Shown in pieces: positions 1 to 9,968 of a stretch of 64,000 bases of DNA. The notes below the pieces were generated by a model. The model was given only the letters and a program-made list of their open reading frames with translations. It was not told the DNA's origin and made no database searches. Origin of the DNA: Closterium sp. NIES-65 (Eukaryota; Streptophyta; Zygnematophyceae; Desmidiales; Closteriaceae); the NCBI GenBank assembly GCA_948144175.1, contig CANXME010002557.1:124001-188000 (forward strand), in the 5' to 3' direction. Every line of letters starts with the position of its first letter. Within the stretch, counting starts at the first letter, position 1. The position numbers and the translations under genes were made by a program.

Positions 1-2
1 GT

Positions 3-356
3 TGTGAGGCTGAGATCTACGCCGGGGCCATGGCTGCACAGGAGCTTCGCTGGCTCACCTACCTGCTGACTGACCTTGGAGAGCCGCCTCGTTCTCCTCC
101 AGTGCTGTACGTAGACAACAAGGCCATGCTGGCCTTGTGTCGAGAGCAGCGCTTGGAGCACAGAACGAAGCACATTGCTCTTCGCTACTTCCTTGCTCGT
201 GAGCTGCAGCAGCGTGGTCAGTTGCGACTTGCGTACGTGGCCTCTGAGGCCAACACTGCTGATGTGTTCACCAAGGCACTCGCGCCTTGTGACCATCAGC
301 GCTTTTGCACCCAGCTGGGTCTTGTGCCTGTCTTGCCTCACTTGCTCTCCTCTTGA
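3..356 (+). CDS. Copia RNase H C-terminus (element A, partial)
   Basis: The frame is open from the window edge and ends in the usual family position. It encodes the C-terminal part of the Ty1/copia RNase H domain: an E-A-E-I-Y start segment, VDNKAMLAL (the D of the RNase H active site), an RTKHI segment and the terminal EANTADVFTKAL motif typical of copia polyproteins. The same region recurs on the minus strand in elements B, F, I, K and L. RNase H removes the RNA template during reverse transcription in the virus-like particle. The N-terminal polyprotein lies outside the window. Confidence 0.9.
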   Translation, partial: CEAEIYAGAMAAQELRWLTYLLTDLGEPPRSPPVLYVDNKAMLALCREQRLEHRTKHIALRYFLARELQQRGQLRLAYVASEANTADVFTKALAPCDHQRFCTQLGLVPVLPHLLSS

Positions 357-569
357 CTTCACTTGTACTGTGACATATATATATACCTGCTCTTGCTTGT
401 CTAGCTTTATATATATATGTCTGTACTCCTGCATGTGAACTGGCCTCTGGCCCTGCTCTTGTGCTCGGACTGTGTGGTGACTTTGTGATCCACCCTGAGC
501 TTGCTTTGCTTTGCTTTGCTTGACTGGTCTTGTGACCCCTTGTTCTCCCCCACTTTGCCTATGGGGGTG
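357..569 (+). other. 3' untranslated region of element A with polypurine-tract hairpin
   Basis: This non-coding stretch runs from the end of RNase H to the 3' LTR. It has short TA-repeat tracts, a run of TTTGC pentamers near 503-520 and a terminal inverted repeat. CCCCCA (547-552) and TGGGGG (562-567) enclose a 9-nt loop, two bases before the LTR. The G-rich arm is the likely polypurine tract that primes plus-strand synthesis. The same layout occurs in B, E, F, I, K and L. Confidence 0.75.
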
Positions 570-699
570 TGTCAGATTATCATAGCTGATGCATGTTTGT
601 AGGCTATAGTGGGGTAGCTCATATGGGGTACAGCTTTCTAGGGTTGTATTTGTACCCAACTCTGACTTATTCATTTCATTCCTGTTTACTTGTTTCACA
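570..699 (+). repeat. 3' LTR of element A
   Basis: A 130-bp LTR with TG/CA ends. It shares the family core GGCTATAGTGGGGTA followed by a TATGGGGTAC segment with every family 1 LTR in the window. Confidence 0.9.
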
Positions 700-1401
700 A
701 CAGCTGCGAAGAGGAGGCAGCCCAACTTTTTCTGGTAGTCGCGTATGCCTGCGGGCTTGAGCAGAGTGGAACTTTCCTTGTGATTTCTTGCGGTGTAGCG
801 GTAAGGCGTAGAGATGGTGATCGGGGCGAGTCCGAAGCGTTTGGCGATAGTGTCGGCATATTTCGCGGCGTTGAGGTAAATGGCGCCTTCTTCTTCCTAG
901 ATGTTGAGGCCGAGATACTGCGTGACGGTAGATGAGACTATGAGAGTGATGTCCTGCTGCATTTCTCCTTCGAACCAAGTAGTGACGCTGTCAGTCGAGC
1001 CGACGTAGAGCAGGTCGTCCACGTAGATGATCAGTAGGATGTAGTCTCACCTTTCGTGAGACGATACATGCCCTGGTCGTGTGATTATTGTCGGAATCCG
1101 ATGCGGACCAGTCGAGCTTGTAGATACTGCTGCCACAGTCTTAGGGCTTGTTTAATACCGTACAGTGATTTCAGCAACTAACAAACTTGGTTAGGCTCTC
1201 CGTGGGAGCCATGTGGAAGTTCGACGAAGATTTCGGCGTCAACAGGTGCGTAGAGGAATGTGTTGGCGGCGTCAATTTGCCGCAGTTTCTACTTCTTCAT
1301 GGCGGCGATCGCGAGGAGAATTTGTAGTGAGGTGTGTCGGCTGATCATGATGAATGTCTCGGTGAAGTCGCATCCGTGCTCTTAGTCGAAGCCGCGTACG
1401 A
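700..1401 (-). mobile_element. Element C, segment 1: Ty1/copia family 2, reverse transcriptase
   Basis: This is minus-strand copia reverse transcriptase sequence, close to the equivalent part of element D (about 14,540-15,250). It covers the palm and connection, including the region that spells the Y-V-D-D catalytic motif near 1,010-1,030. It is broken, with many breaks over the whole element. It is cut off on the left by element A and on the right by element B. The TACGA at 1,397-1,401 is the target repeat of B. The remaining RNase H and 3' LTR of C lie left of the window. Confidence 0.88.
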
Positions 1402-1527
1402 TATGAAGAAATGAGGAATAAATGCACTGGCAAACAAGTGGGTACAAGTAGCAAAACCTATAAGTGTTGTACCCCATATTGTCTACCCCACTACAGCCTA
1501 CAAAGATTATAGCATATAAGTTTGACA
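1402..1527 (-). repeat. 3' LTR of element B
   Basis: 126 bp, matching 9,838-9,963 with about seven differences. In coding sense it begins TGTCAAACTTATATGC. It lies directly next to the target repeat TACGA. Confidence 0.95.
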
Positions 1528-1770
1528 CACCCCCATAGGCAAAGTGGGGGAGAACAAGAGGTCATAAGACCAGTCAAGCAAAGCAAAGCAAGCTCAGGGT
1601 GGATCACAATGTCACCACACAGTCCGAGCACAAGAGCAAAGGCCATAAGGCCGGTTCACATGCAAGAACATATATAAAGGTAAACAAACAAGTGCAGGTA
1701 TAGATAGATCACAGTACAAGCAAGGTCAAGAAGTGAGCAAGTGAGGCCAAGTAGGCACAAGACCTAGCAT
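1528..1770 (-). other. 3' untranslated region of element B
   Basis: Non-coding tail between RNase H and the 3' LTR. It holds the polypurine-tract hairpin (arms 1,530-1,535 and 1,545-1,550) and the GCAAA pentamer run (TTTGC in coding sense) near 1,580-1,592. Confidence 0.75.
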
Positions 1771-1810
1771 CGTACAACAGCGCTGATGATCACAAGGCGG
1801 AAGTGCCTTG

Positions 1811-2069
1811 TGTCGAGAGAATAAGTGAGTTAAGAGGTGGGGCCTAGGCTTAGTAGCCTAGGCCCGAACTTAGGTATCGAGCGGGTTTTCCCCTAGGCAA
1901 GGTATCGAGTGAGTTGTGAGAGGAAATTGGAGAATGTGGATGGTTTCACTATAGGTTGAAGGGTACATATAGCATAGAAACCAAATAAGGTGCACCACCA
2001 CCAACAGTTTACATAACTACACTAACTACAACTACAAGCAGTTATAAAACATGACAAAATATTTCGACA
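1811..2069 (-). repeat. Solo LTR (TRIM-related family) inside element B
   Basis: A 259-bp single LTR with the terminal inverted repeat TGTCGA/TCGACA, flanked by the perfect target repeat CCTTG (1,806-1,810 and 2,070-2,074). It interrupts the RNase H region of B exactly between bases that are contiguous in F and K. Its sequence (GTAGTTATGT, GGTGGTGGTGCACC, CCTATAGTGAAACC) resembles the LTRs of the TRIM-like elements at 2,875 and 52,363. A solo LTR is the known product of recombination between the two LTRs of one element. Confidence 0.85.
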
Positions 2070-2874
2070 CCTTGGTAAAGATATCAGCAGTGTTGGCCTC
2101 AAAGGCCACGTAAGCAAGGCGCAGCAGACCACGCTGCTGCAGCTCACGAGCAAGGAAGTAGCGAAGAGCAATGTGCTTCGTTCTGTGCTCCAGTTTGTGC
2201 TCCCGACACAAGGCCAGCATGGCCTTGTTGTCTACGTACAGCACTGGAGGAGAACGAGGCACCTCTCCTAGGTCAGTCTGCACGTAGGTGAGCCAGCGTA
2301 GCTCTCGTGCAGCCATGGCCCCCGCGTAGATCTCAGCCTCACAGCTGGAGCCGAGAACAGAAGACGAGCGGGTAGACCGCAACAAAACAGAGTCGGAACC
2401 AAGGCTGAAGGTGTAACCGTGTGACGACGGCTGCATAGCCTGGTCGTCAGCCCAAGAAGCGTCAGCGTGACCTGTGAGGACCACTGAACGCCGCCCTCCA
2501 AGCACTAGCCCCATGCCCGACGTACTGCACAAGTAGTGCAACACCCTCTTCGCTGCAGCCATGTGCTCTGGTCGGTGTCTCCCAGGAGCAACATAGCGTG
2601 CCAAGATGCTAAGAGGGTATGCAAGGTCAGGTCGAGTGCAGATCATCAGGTACATGAGGCAGCCAACAAGCTCTGGGTACGGGCCACTCGACTCTACGGA
2701 CTCATCCGAAGGCAGAGCTGAGAGCGGGTGGCGAGTAGGCAGAGGAGTGGCCTGAGGCGAGGAGTACGTGAAGTTGAAGCGCTGAAGGACCTGCTGCACC
2801 ATGTGTGACTGAGTCATGGTAATGGTGCGCTGTGCTCTGTACCGGGTGATCTGCAAGCCAAGGTAGCTGCGTAG

Positions 2875-3110
2875 TGTTGAGAGACTAAGGAGTAGTTAAA
2901 GGTAGTTGAGGTTTAGGGCCTAGGCTTAGTAGCCTAGGCCAAGGGAGTCGAGGTAATTTGTGCCAAGAGAGGAGAGTCGAGGATGAGAAAAGTGGTTCAA
3001 TATGAGAAACAAGTACAAGTTATAGTTCAGGAAGGGTGCACCACCAAGCAAGAACCAATATAAGACTACACTACAGCTAGAACTGAATGCAGTTATATAT
3101 AATTCTGACA
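2875..3110 (-). repeat. 3' LTR of TRIM-like element 1
   Basis: 236 bp. In coding sense it begins TGTCAGAATTATATATAAC. The part from about 2,935 repeats at 3,637-3,813 with only a couple of differences. Confidence 0.85.
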
Positions 3111-3636
3111 TCCCCCCGTAACTGCATGCAGGAATAGCTAAGTGAAAGACATAACCTGTAGGGGTACACCACAGGCAGAGAAAACAGCAACAGCACACAA
3201 CACCTCCATCCCCTCACCCTCCCCCTCCCCCTCCCCCCCACACTGCTGCAGGAGCAGTAGAGGGGGGAAAGAGAGGAGAGGTGGAGGGACGGCTGCTGGT
3301 TGCTCTCACACCCGCCACCCCAGTGCCACTCCCCCGGCTCCCCCACACCCTCACACCCTCCCCCCCAACGGCAGCTGCAGCAATGGGAATGAAAGGAGGA
3401 GGAGGGGAAGGGAAGGAACCACCCATCACCCCACACCCGCCACCCCCATACCCTCCCCCCCACGGCTGCACGAGGGGAGGCGTGGGTGAGGCAGGGGCGG
3501 GTGCACGAGCGCAGGTACGGGTGAGGCAGGAGCACCGTCGCAGGCACCAGGGGCGCGGCGGCCAAGTGCACCGCCGCGGGCGCCAAAGGCGGGTCCGCGA
3601 CGGCCAAGGGCACCGCCGCGGGCGCCAGAGGCGGGT

Positions 3637-3813
3637 CTAGGCCAAGGGAGTCGAGGTAATTTGTGCCAAGAGAGGAGAGTCGAGGATGAGAAAAGTGGTT
3701 CAATATGAGAAACAAGTACAAGTTATAGTTCAGGAAGGGTGCACCACCAAGCAAGAACCAATATAAGACTACACTACAGCTAGAACTGAATGAAGTTATA
3801 CATAATTCTGACA
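3637..3813 (-). repeat. 5' LTR of TRIM-like element 1 (partial copy)
   Basis: About 177 bp matching the right part of 2,875-3,110 almost base for base. It ends next to the target repeat CGTAG. Confidence 0.82.
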
Positions 3814-5099
3814 CGTAGTTCACCCAGGTCTGTGCACGTGTGTCTCTTCTGCAGCTCGGACTTCACGTGGGCGAGTCCAGTAGTGTCAGCAGTGGCAAAG
3901 ACCAAGTCGTCGACGTACACGAGGATGTAGAACGGCGGCAAAGAGGTGTCGGTGCGCAGAAGCAGCGACAGGTCGGCTGTAGAAGGAGCAAACCCAAGAG
4001 TCGCAAGTGTAGTTCTCAGTGTGTCGTGCCACTCACGGGGCGCCTGGCGGAGACCGTAGACTGGCCGCCGGAGGCTCCACTGGGTACCAGGAGGAAATGA
4101 CCCAGTGAAGCCAGGTGGGCGGCGCAGCCAGATCTCCTCGTGCAGGCTGCCCTGTAGAAAAGCTGTGCTGAAGTCAAGAGAGTGAAGCTCGTAGTCGCGC
4201 TGAGCGGCTATGTGCAGCAGCACCCGAAGAGTGGTCATCTTCGGGGTGGGAGAGAAGGTCTGAAAGTAGTCAACTCCATGCCGCTGACTGAAGCCTCGAG
4301 CCACGTAGCGCGCCTTGAAGACAGGCGGAGAACTCGGCGGCCGCTTCACCCTGAAAATCCACATGCCACTGACGATGTTCGCCCCAGGTGGGGGAACCTC
4401 GTCGATGTAGGTGCCTGTGGACTTCCAGGAAGCCATCTCTGCATCCATGGCTGTCTGCCACTGAGAGGAGTAGGGACCCTCGATCGCCTCAGCGTATGAT
4501 CGAGGAGTCGGGATGTCTGGTGCATCCGGGTCTCCCTCAGGGGCAGTAAGTGTGAACACGAGATGAGGCAAAGCAGTAGCAAAACACTGGAACTCCTCCT
4601 GCCTGTCCTCAACGACGTCCATGCTAAGAGCACACTCACCCGCAACGGACGGAGGACAGACAGACGCAGACTCAGCAACAAGACTAGCAGCGTAGTCTAG
4701 ACAACTGCGAGCAGCAATGTCAACAAGCTCAGCAACTAGGGCAGACGCAGCATTGGACTCAAAGAAAGGGTCAGTGAAAATAGTAGCTAGGAGACATGTG
4801 ACAAAAGGACAGGCAGCACGAAGAGAGTCAGACTCCAGGTCAGCAAGAGTAGGAAGAGAGGACTCTGGAGTAGACAGCAATGGGAGACGCAGAGGAGCAG
4901 TGGAAGGACGCAGTGCCATCTGGTGCGTGCCTGGGACCGCAGGAGGACGCGGACGCGCAGTACGACCACTAGTGCGAGCAACACGAACAGGCGACGTAGG
5001 ACGAGACGCAGGCTCACGACGCTCAGCAAGACCTCCAGTAGGGCCAGTGTAGGGAGAAGGAGCAGGAAGGGGGGAGGCGGGCTGTAACTGTGATTGCGA

Positions 5100-5940
5100 C
5101 TGGAGGGTTGTGGACACACTAAGGGAGGAGCAGGACCAGTAGAGGGCGGGAGACCAAGAACCTGCTCAAGGAGCGGAACGAAGTACGGCCGCGGCCGCAC
5201 AACGCCTCCAGAACCAGCATGGACAGCACCAGTACCCCCAGCGGCAGCACCAACGCCAGCAGCACCTCCAGCTCCAACAGCGCCAACTCCAGCACCCTCA
5301 GAAGCACCAGCGCCAGCAGCACCTCCAGTGCCAACACCCCCAGTAGCTCCAGCTCCAGCAGCTCCAGCTCCAGCAGCTCTAGCAGCACCAACCCTAGTAG
5401 GACCGCCAGCTCCAGTACCACCAGCAGCTCCAGTAGTACCTCCACCAGGACCAACTCCAGCGGCCCTAGCAGCACCCCCAGTCCCAGCAGCTCCAGTACC
5501 AGTGGCTCCAGTAACTCCATTGCCGACCCCAGGGTCAGCAGCAACAGTAGCACCTCCAACTCTAGCAGCACGGCTCCATTTCGGGCAAACCACTTGCGCA
5601 GCTCCTGCGGAGAGGGTAGCTCCCGAAGGGCCCCCAAACCCAGCACCGCAAGAGGCCACACGAGCAGATTCAGCACCCCCAGGCTCCGCACCCCCAGGCT
5701 CAGCACCCCCAGGCTCTGTACTCCCAGGCTCCGCACCCCCAGGCTCAGCACCCCCAGGCTCCGCACCCCCAGACTCAACACCCTCACGCTTAGCACCCCC
5801 AGGCTCAGCACCCCTAGCAGTACTAGAGTCAACAGCTACCTCGACAGGCTCAGCACCCCTAGCAGTACTAGAGTCAACAACTACCTCGATAGGCTCGAGT
5901 GCCTCTACCTGGGACACACTTGACGGGGCAAGACCCTGAG
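5100..5940 (-). repeat. Repetitive integrase-RT linker of element B
   Basis: This low-complexity region between integrase and reverse transcriptase reads in coding sense as Gly/Ala-rich repeats: a GAEPGG-type pentapeptide array near 5,640-5,830 (15-bp period) and a G-A-A-G-type array near 5,220-5,560. The equivalent linker is found in E, F, I and L with different repeat numbers. The dense array produces open frames on both strands that are not genes. Confidence 0.8.
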
Positions 5941-7100
5941 GGAGGAGAGGGTCTACTTGGGGGGGGACCTGGCGCAAGGAAGAGCGGTGGCGGAGGGAGG
6001 GGCGCAGTGCGGTAGGGGAAGAGACGGTAGTAAGGCACCGACTCGTCAAAGGTGACGTCCAAGGAGAACAGAACACGGCGCGAGGTGGGGTGGTAAAACT
6101 GCCAACCAGGCGCGTCAGGGGGGAAGCCAAGGAAGATGCAGGGAACAGCACGGGGGGACAGCTTGTCCGCAGACAAGTCGCGGACAAACGCCCGAGATCC
6201 CCAGACACGAAACGCAAACGCAGGGCCAACCTTCCCCGTCCACCGCAAGGTGGGGGAGGTCTCTTGCAGGGAGACCTGGGGCTGAAGGTTGATCTGATGC
6301 GCTGCGTACTGAACTGCAAATGGCCACAGAAAATGGGGAGCAGTCGCATGGATCATGGACGTACGAGCGACGTCCATGACCATGCCAATGTGGCGTCAGC
6401 AATCCCATTTTGCTGTGGAGAGGCCGAAAGCCTGAAGGCCTGGCGGATGCCTTGTGCACGACAGAAGGCTCCCAGAAGGGCAGAGGAAAACTCCCCGCCT
6501 CAGTCAGAGTGCAAACGCAGAACACGAAAGTCTGAGCCGAAACTCTCTCTGAGCTGGAGACGAACCGCGCGGATCCAGTCGATCAACACCGCAATGACAT
6601 CACCCTTGCTGCGCAAGGGGAACACCGTGGTGTAACGCTCGTGACCCAGGCCACGGACGTGGGCGAGGCCCCACACGTCCATGTGAAGAGTCTGCAGCGG
6701 AGCCTCTGTTGGAGGAAACTCGGAGGAGTGAGGGGCGGCGCGATGCCGCCCCTCGACGCAGGGAACGCAGGTAGGGGCAGGCCCCGGAGGGAGGGGAGGG
6801 AGGGACCGGGGGAGACCAGAGACAAGGACACGGGAGGCCATGCCTCGGAGACGAGGCAGGGAGGGGTGACCAAGGCGGTGGTGCTAGAGGAGAGTCTGGT
6901 GGGACAAGAGATGACACGAGCAGGGAGCAGACTCAGGACCAGACCTGGACGCTGCAGCAAACACCTGACCCGACGCAGCTACCTGACCAGACTCAGCAAC
7001 CGGAGGAGACTCAGTAGTCAGTGTGTACAGGCTCAGCCCTGGCTGACGGGTAAACGTGGCCAAGTGTCGGCACGTCCGAGCACACGTACAGTGGGTCACC
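5941..7100 (-). pseudogene. Integrase region of element B
   Basis: Minus-strand pre-integrase zinc-binding segment (WHHRLGHPS type, CVPCVEG) and integrase core: HMDVWG, the D of the D-D-E triad, then DSPQQNGIAERR-like sequence and WPFAVQYAAHQIN. Integrase inserts the DNA copy into the host genome. The C-terminal part carries the copia segment AFVRDLSADKLSPR. It is broken. Confidence 0.88.
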
Positions 7101-8870
7101 CGCTGACTCGCAGGAGTGAACTGGTCGACCCCCCATCCTGTAGATCAGCACCACTCACCAAGTTCGTAGAGAACGAGGGGAGGTAGAGACTTGACAGGGT
7201 GCCAGAGGGGGCCGCCAGACATGGTAAGAGAGTAGAGAAGTGGGCAAGGACAGGACCCCTAGAGGGGTCCGCCAGGGAGACCGCAACTGGCCGACTAAGC
7301 GGCGTAAGCGTGGTGCGGTCTTGAAAGAAGGAGCGGGAAGCACCCGAGTCAAGGGTGAAGGTGTGTAAGGCCAGAGCCGACGTGGTACCTGAGAGAGCAG
7401 ACTCACCAGCACCTGGGGCACCAGACGCACTAGCACCAAGAGTAGCAGCCTCACCAGCACCTAGAGCAGCAGCCTCAATACCCGGGTCAGGCGGAACACA
7501 GAGGTAACAGTCACCCTCATCACTAGTAGACACAACATACATGGCAGGAAGAATGGCATCATAATCTAGATCAAAGATAGCAACCCCCGACCTAAGCAAC
7601 TCGCCCCAGCGGGGGATCTCAGTGGCGTCAGGGAACTGGAGACGCCAAGCGTCCGTCAGGCGGCCGAAGCAGCGCTGGGTGGTGTGTGGGCCACCGCACG
7701 GCTCACCAGTGCGGTCGCTGGTACGCAGGACGTAGGCACAAGGACCAGCACCCCCACCCCGCTGACGGGCAGCGTACCACTCACGAAGCTGCAGGGGAAG
7801 GCGGGGTCTCACGAGTGCGCTGCTGCTACTGGCGCTGACCACCATCGAAGCCGCCCCACTGCGCAGAGCCACCTCGACCAGCTCCACCTCCGCCGCCGCC
7901 ACCTCCGCCACCGCCGCCACCGCCTCCTGCGCTCCCTCCGCCACCGCCGCCGCCGCCTCCGCCTCCACCGCCGCCACCGAAGCCCCCACCCCCGCCACCA
8001 CTCCCACCGTCACCCCCACTCCCTCCGCCGCCTCCACCGCCACCTCCATCGCCCCCGCCAGCCCCTCCAGCGCCCTTGCCCCCCTTGCCCTTGCCGGTGC
8101 GGCGTCTCCCGCTAGGGGCAGACGCAGCGCCGACCGACTCAGTGCCAACGAAGTCGACGGCAGTAGCAGAGGCAATAGAGGGCAAATGGGGGGAAGGGGA
8201 GCACCCCTCAAAAAAGGGGGCACGAGGGTCACCTCGAGAGGCTCCTACAGTGACTATACTCTTCTCAGCTGCCAGAAGGCGCTCCTTGAGGAGGTCAACA
8301 GTAAGTGTGGTGGGGCAAACAGAGAGGAAGTGGTCCCTGACCGAGCGAAGGGAGTTAGGGAGCAGGGTAACTATGTAGTAGTGGGTGATGTACATGGGGG
8401 GGGGGGGGGTTCTTGGCGCAGAACTCAGCAGGAAGCGCAGCGCGGTAGCGGGTGTCACTAGTGCGGAGGTGCGTAATGAGGTCAGCGACTGTGGGAAAGG
8501 CGGCAAGGTTAGGAAACAGGTACGGCAGCATGAGGCGGCTAAGGGCAGCAGTGGCAGGGGAAGAGTAGCGTGCAACTACAGCATCGTACAAGGTCTTAGC
8601 ACTCTTGTACTGATTAAAGTGCGCGCGCTCATTGGAAGGCAAGTGATTACGCACAGCAAGACGGGCAGCAGCATCGCGTGTGGCCCACAGTGAGCGAACA
8701 GTGCTGTTAGCATTGGCAGCAGGGGCAGTAGAGGCGCCAGACGTGAGATCGAACAGTGAGAGACCGTCCTTCCTATCGCACTGTAGGAAAAGCTATAGAT
8801 CATCGACCCAGACCTCAATGTCAACAGCCCGACCCTCAGCATCAAAGACTAGAACGCTAGGGGTAGCCAT
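7101..8870 (-). pseudogene. Gag and protease region of element B
   Basis: Begins at the ATG at 8,870 with MATPSVLVFDAEG-like sequence, also found at the gag start of E, F and I. Then come the copia gag helical domain (LSRLMLPYLFP, LITHLRTSDTRYRAALP), a poly-glycine segment (about 7,860-8,060), an expanded zinc knuckle (C-x13-C-x3-H-x4-C, about 7,670-7,750) and the aspartic protease motif LDSGASRSFF (about 7,320-7,360). Gag builds the particle and binds the RNA. It is broken. Confidence 0.88.
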
Positions 8871-9179
8871 GACAGCAGTGGCAGCAGGCTAGGGGCAGCA
8901 GTAGCAGGCGTGGCTTGGCAGTGCTCTCACCAGGACTGGTAGGTAGGGGTCGGTAAGCGGTGGGGCAGGGCCGAGGCGCGTCGGCAGGGACAGTGCCGCG
9001 ACCGCGGCGTCAGCTCCTGCTGTCAGTGGTGGCGGCAGTTGCGGGTGTCGGCGGCGACGGCTGCTGCTGGTGGCGGCCGCCGCTGCTGTCGGTAGCGTCT
9101 GCTGCTGTCGACTGCTGCTGGCGGCCGGCGGCGGCTGCTGCTGGCGGCGGCTGCTGCGGGTGGCGGAGGAGCCGAGAAG

Positions 9180-9720
9180 GGGCCACGAGGGGCTTCGAAG
9201 GGCGGCGACGGGGCCGCTACGGGTGGCGACGGGGCTGCTAGGGGCGGCGACGGGGCCGCGAAGGGGCCGTGAGGGGCCAAGAAGGGCGGCGACGGGGCCG
9301 CTAGGGACGGCGACGGGCCCGCGAAGGGCGGCGACGGGGCCGATAGGGGCGGCGACGGGGCCGCGAAGGGCGGCGACGGGGCCGATAGGGGCGGCGACGG
9401 GGCCGCGAAGGGCGGTTACGGGGCCGCTAGGTGTAGCGACGGGGCCGCAAAGGGCGGCGACGGGGCCGTAACGGGCGGTGGCGGGGCCGCGAGGGGCGGA
9501 AACAGAGCCGCAAGGGGCGGCGATGGGGCCGCTAGGGGTGGCAACGGGGCTGCGAAGGGTGGCGACGGGGCCACTCGGGGTGGCGACGGGGCCGCGAGGG
9601 GCGGCGACGGGCCGCTAAGGGTGGCGACGGGGCTGCTAGGGGTGGCGCGAGGGGCCGTGAGAGGGGCCTCTAGGAGGGCGCGATGGGCCGCTAAGGGCAG
9701 GGGACGCGACGAGAGGGCGG
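9180..9720 (-). repeat. Leader tandem repeat array of element B
   Basis: A GC-rich array with a period of about 21 bp; the unit on the plus strand is close to GGCGACGGGGCCGCGAAGGGC. It lies between the primer site and gag. Homologous leader arrays occur in E, F and I. Open frames across it reflect its composition. Confidence 0.85.
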
Positions 9721-9825
9721 CCCACGGGGCGCGCCTCGGGCAGGGGCGACTCGCGCTCCGGTCAGAAAATAATAATAATCGATTTTCCAGTGGTGGGCCC
9801 TAGGAAGCGTTCCCAGTAGGGAACT

Positions 9826-9837
9826 TGCTCTATACCA
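9826..9837 (-). promoter_or_regulatory. Primer binding site of element B
   Basis: In coding sense TGGTATAGAGCA directly follows the 5' LTR, resembling the initiator-Met-tRNA site TGGTATCAGAGC used by plant copia elements. Confidence 0.7.
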
Positions 9838-9963
9838 TGTGAAGAAATGAGGAATGAATGCACTGGCAAACAGGTGGGTACAAGTAGGAAAACCTAAAAG
9901 TGTTGTACCCCATATTGTCTACCCCACTACAGCCTACACAGACTATAGCATATAAGTTTGACA
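9838..9963 (-). repeat. 5' LTR of element B
   Basis: 126 bp, paired with 1,402-1,527 and followed by the target repeat TACGA (9,964-9,968). Confidence 0.95.
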
Positions 9964-9968
9964 TACGA

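Larger units (their letters stand above)
1..699 (+). mobile_element. Element A: Ty1/copia, family 1, 3' end only
   Basis: This is the 3' end of a plus-strand Ty1/copia element whose body lies left of the window. It shows the end of RNase H, an AT-rich 3' untranslated region and a 130-bp 3' LTR (570-699). The LTR begins TGTCAG and ends TTTCACA, as in element E. It sits inside element C: the sequence after it continues minus-strand reverse transcriptase sequence that aligns with element D near 14,535. The likely target repeat is ACAGC at 700-704, but the other copy is outside the window. The visible part looks whole. Age cannot be judged without the other LTR. Confidence 0.9.
2875..3813 (-). 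mobile_element. TRIM-like non-autonomous LTR element 1
   Basis: A 939-bp insertion into the reverse transcriptase region of B, flanked by the perfect target repeat CGTAG (2,870-2,874 and 3,814-3,818). The left LTR is 2,875-3,110 and the right copy about 3,637-3,813; the shared part is almost identical. The interior has no protein domain. It is very rich in C and G runs and shares a CTGCAGGAGCAG segment and long purine runs with the interior of the element at 52,363. A G-rich polypurine tract (3,111-3,120) lies beside the left LTR. Transposition would need enzymes from another element. It is not whole, since the right LTR is partial. Confidence 0.85.
1771..4500 (-). pseudogene. Reverse transcriptase and RNase H region of element B
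   Basis: Minus-strand polyprotein segment with copia reverse transcriptase (KARYVARGF near 4,270-4,310, LDFSTAFLQGS near 4,130-4,180, YVDDLVFA near 3,895-3,930) followed by RNase H (HADASWADD, CEAEIYAGAMAA, VDNKAMLAL, EANTADIFTK). It converts the element RNA to DNA inside the particle. Two foreign insertions, a solo LTR and a TRIM-like element, sit within it, each with its own 5-bp target repeat. It is broken. Confidence 0.9.
1402..9963 (-). mobile_element. Element B: full-length Ty1/copia, family 1
   Basis: A minus-strand element bounded by 126-bp LTRs (1,402-1,527 and 9,838-9,963) and flanked by the perfect target repeat TACGA (1,397-1,401 and 9,964-9,968). In coding order: 5' LTR, primer site, tandem-repeat leader, gag with poly-glycine and zinc knuckle, aspartic protease, integrase, repetitive linker, reverse transcriptase, RNase H, 3' untranslated region, 3' LTR. 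It has two later insertions, a solo LTR (1,811-2,069) and a TRIM-like element (2,875-3,813). The LTRs differ at about 7 of 126 positions by eye, so it is moderately old. The coding part is broken, with several breaks. Confidence 0.95.

Noticed and set aside
3142-3489. Open frames in the interior of TRIM-like element 1 as a captured gene
   Set aside because: The frames are runs of Pro/Ser/Gly from C- and G-rich tracts on both strands and do not match the frames in the related element at 52,363.
5094-5939. Pro/Ala-rich open frame on the plus strand of element B
   Set aside because: It is the antisense of the repetitive integrase-RT linker. The coding strand is minus and the repeat unit has no stops on either strand.
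9180-9660. Regularly spaced repeats resembling a CRISPR array
   Set aside because: The units are contiguous, with no unique spacers and no cas genes, and sit in the leader of an LTR element in a eukaryotic genome. They are a minisatellite.
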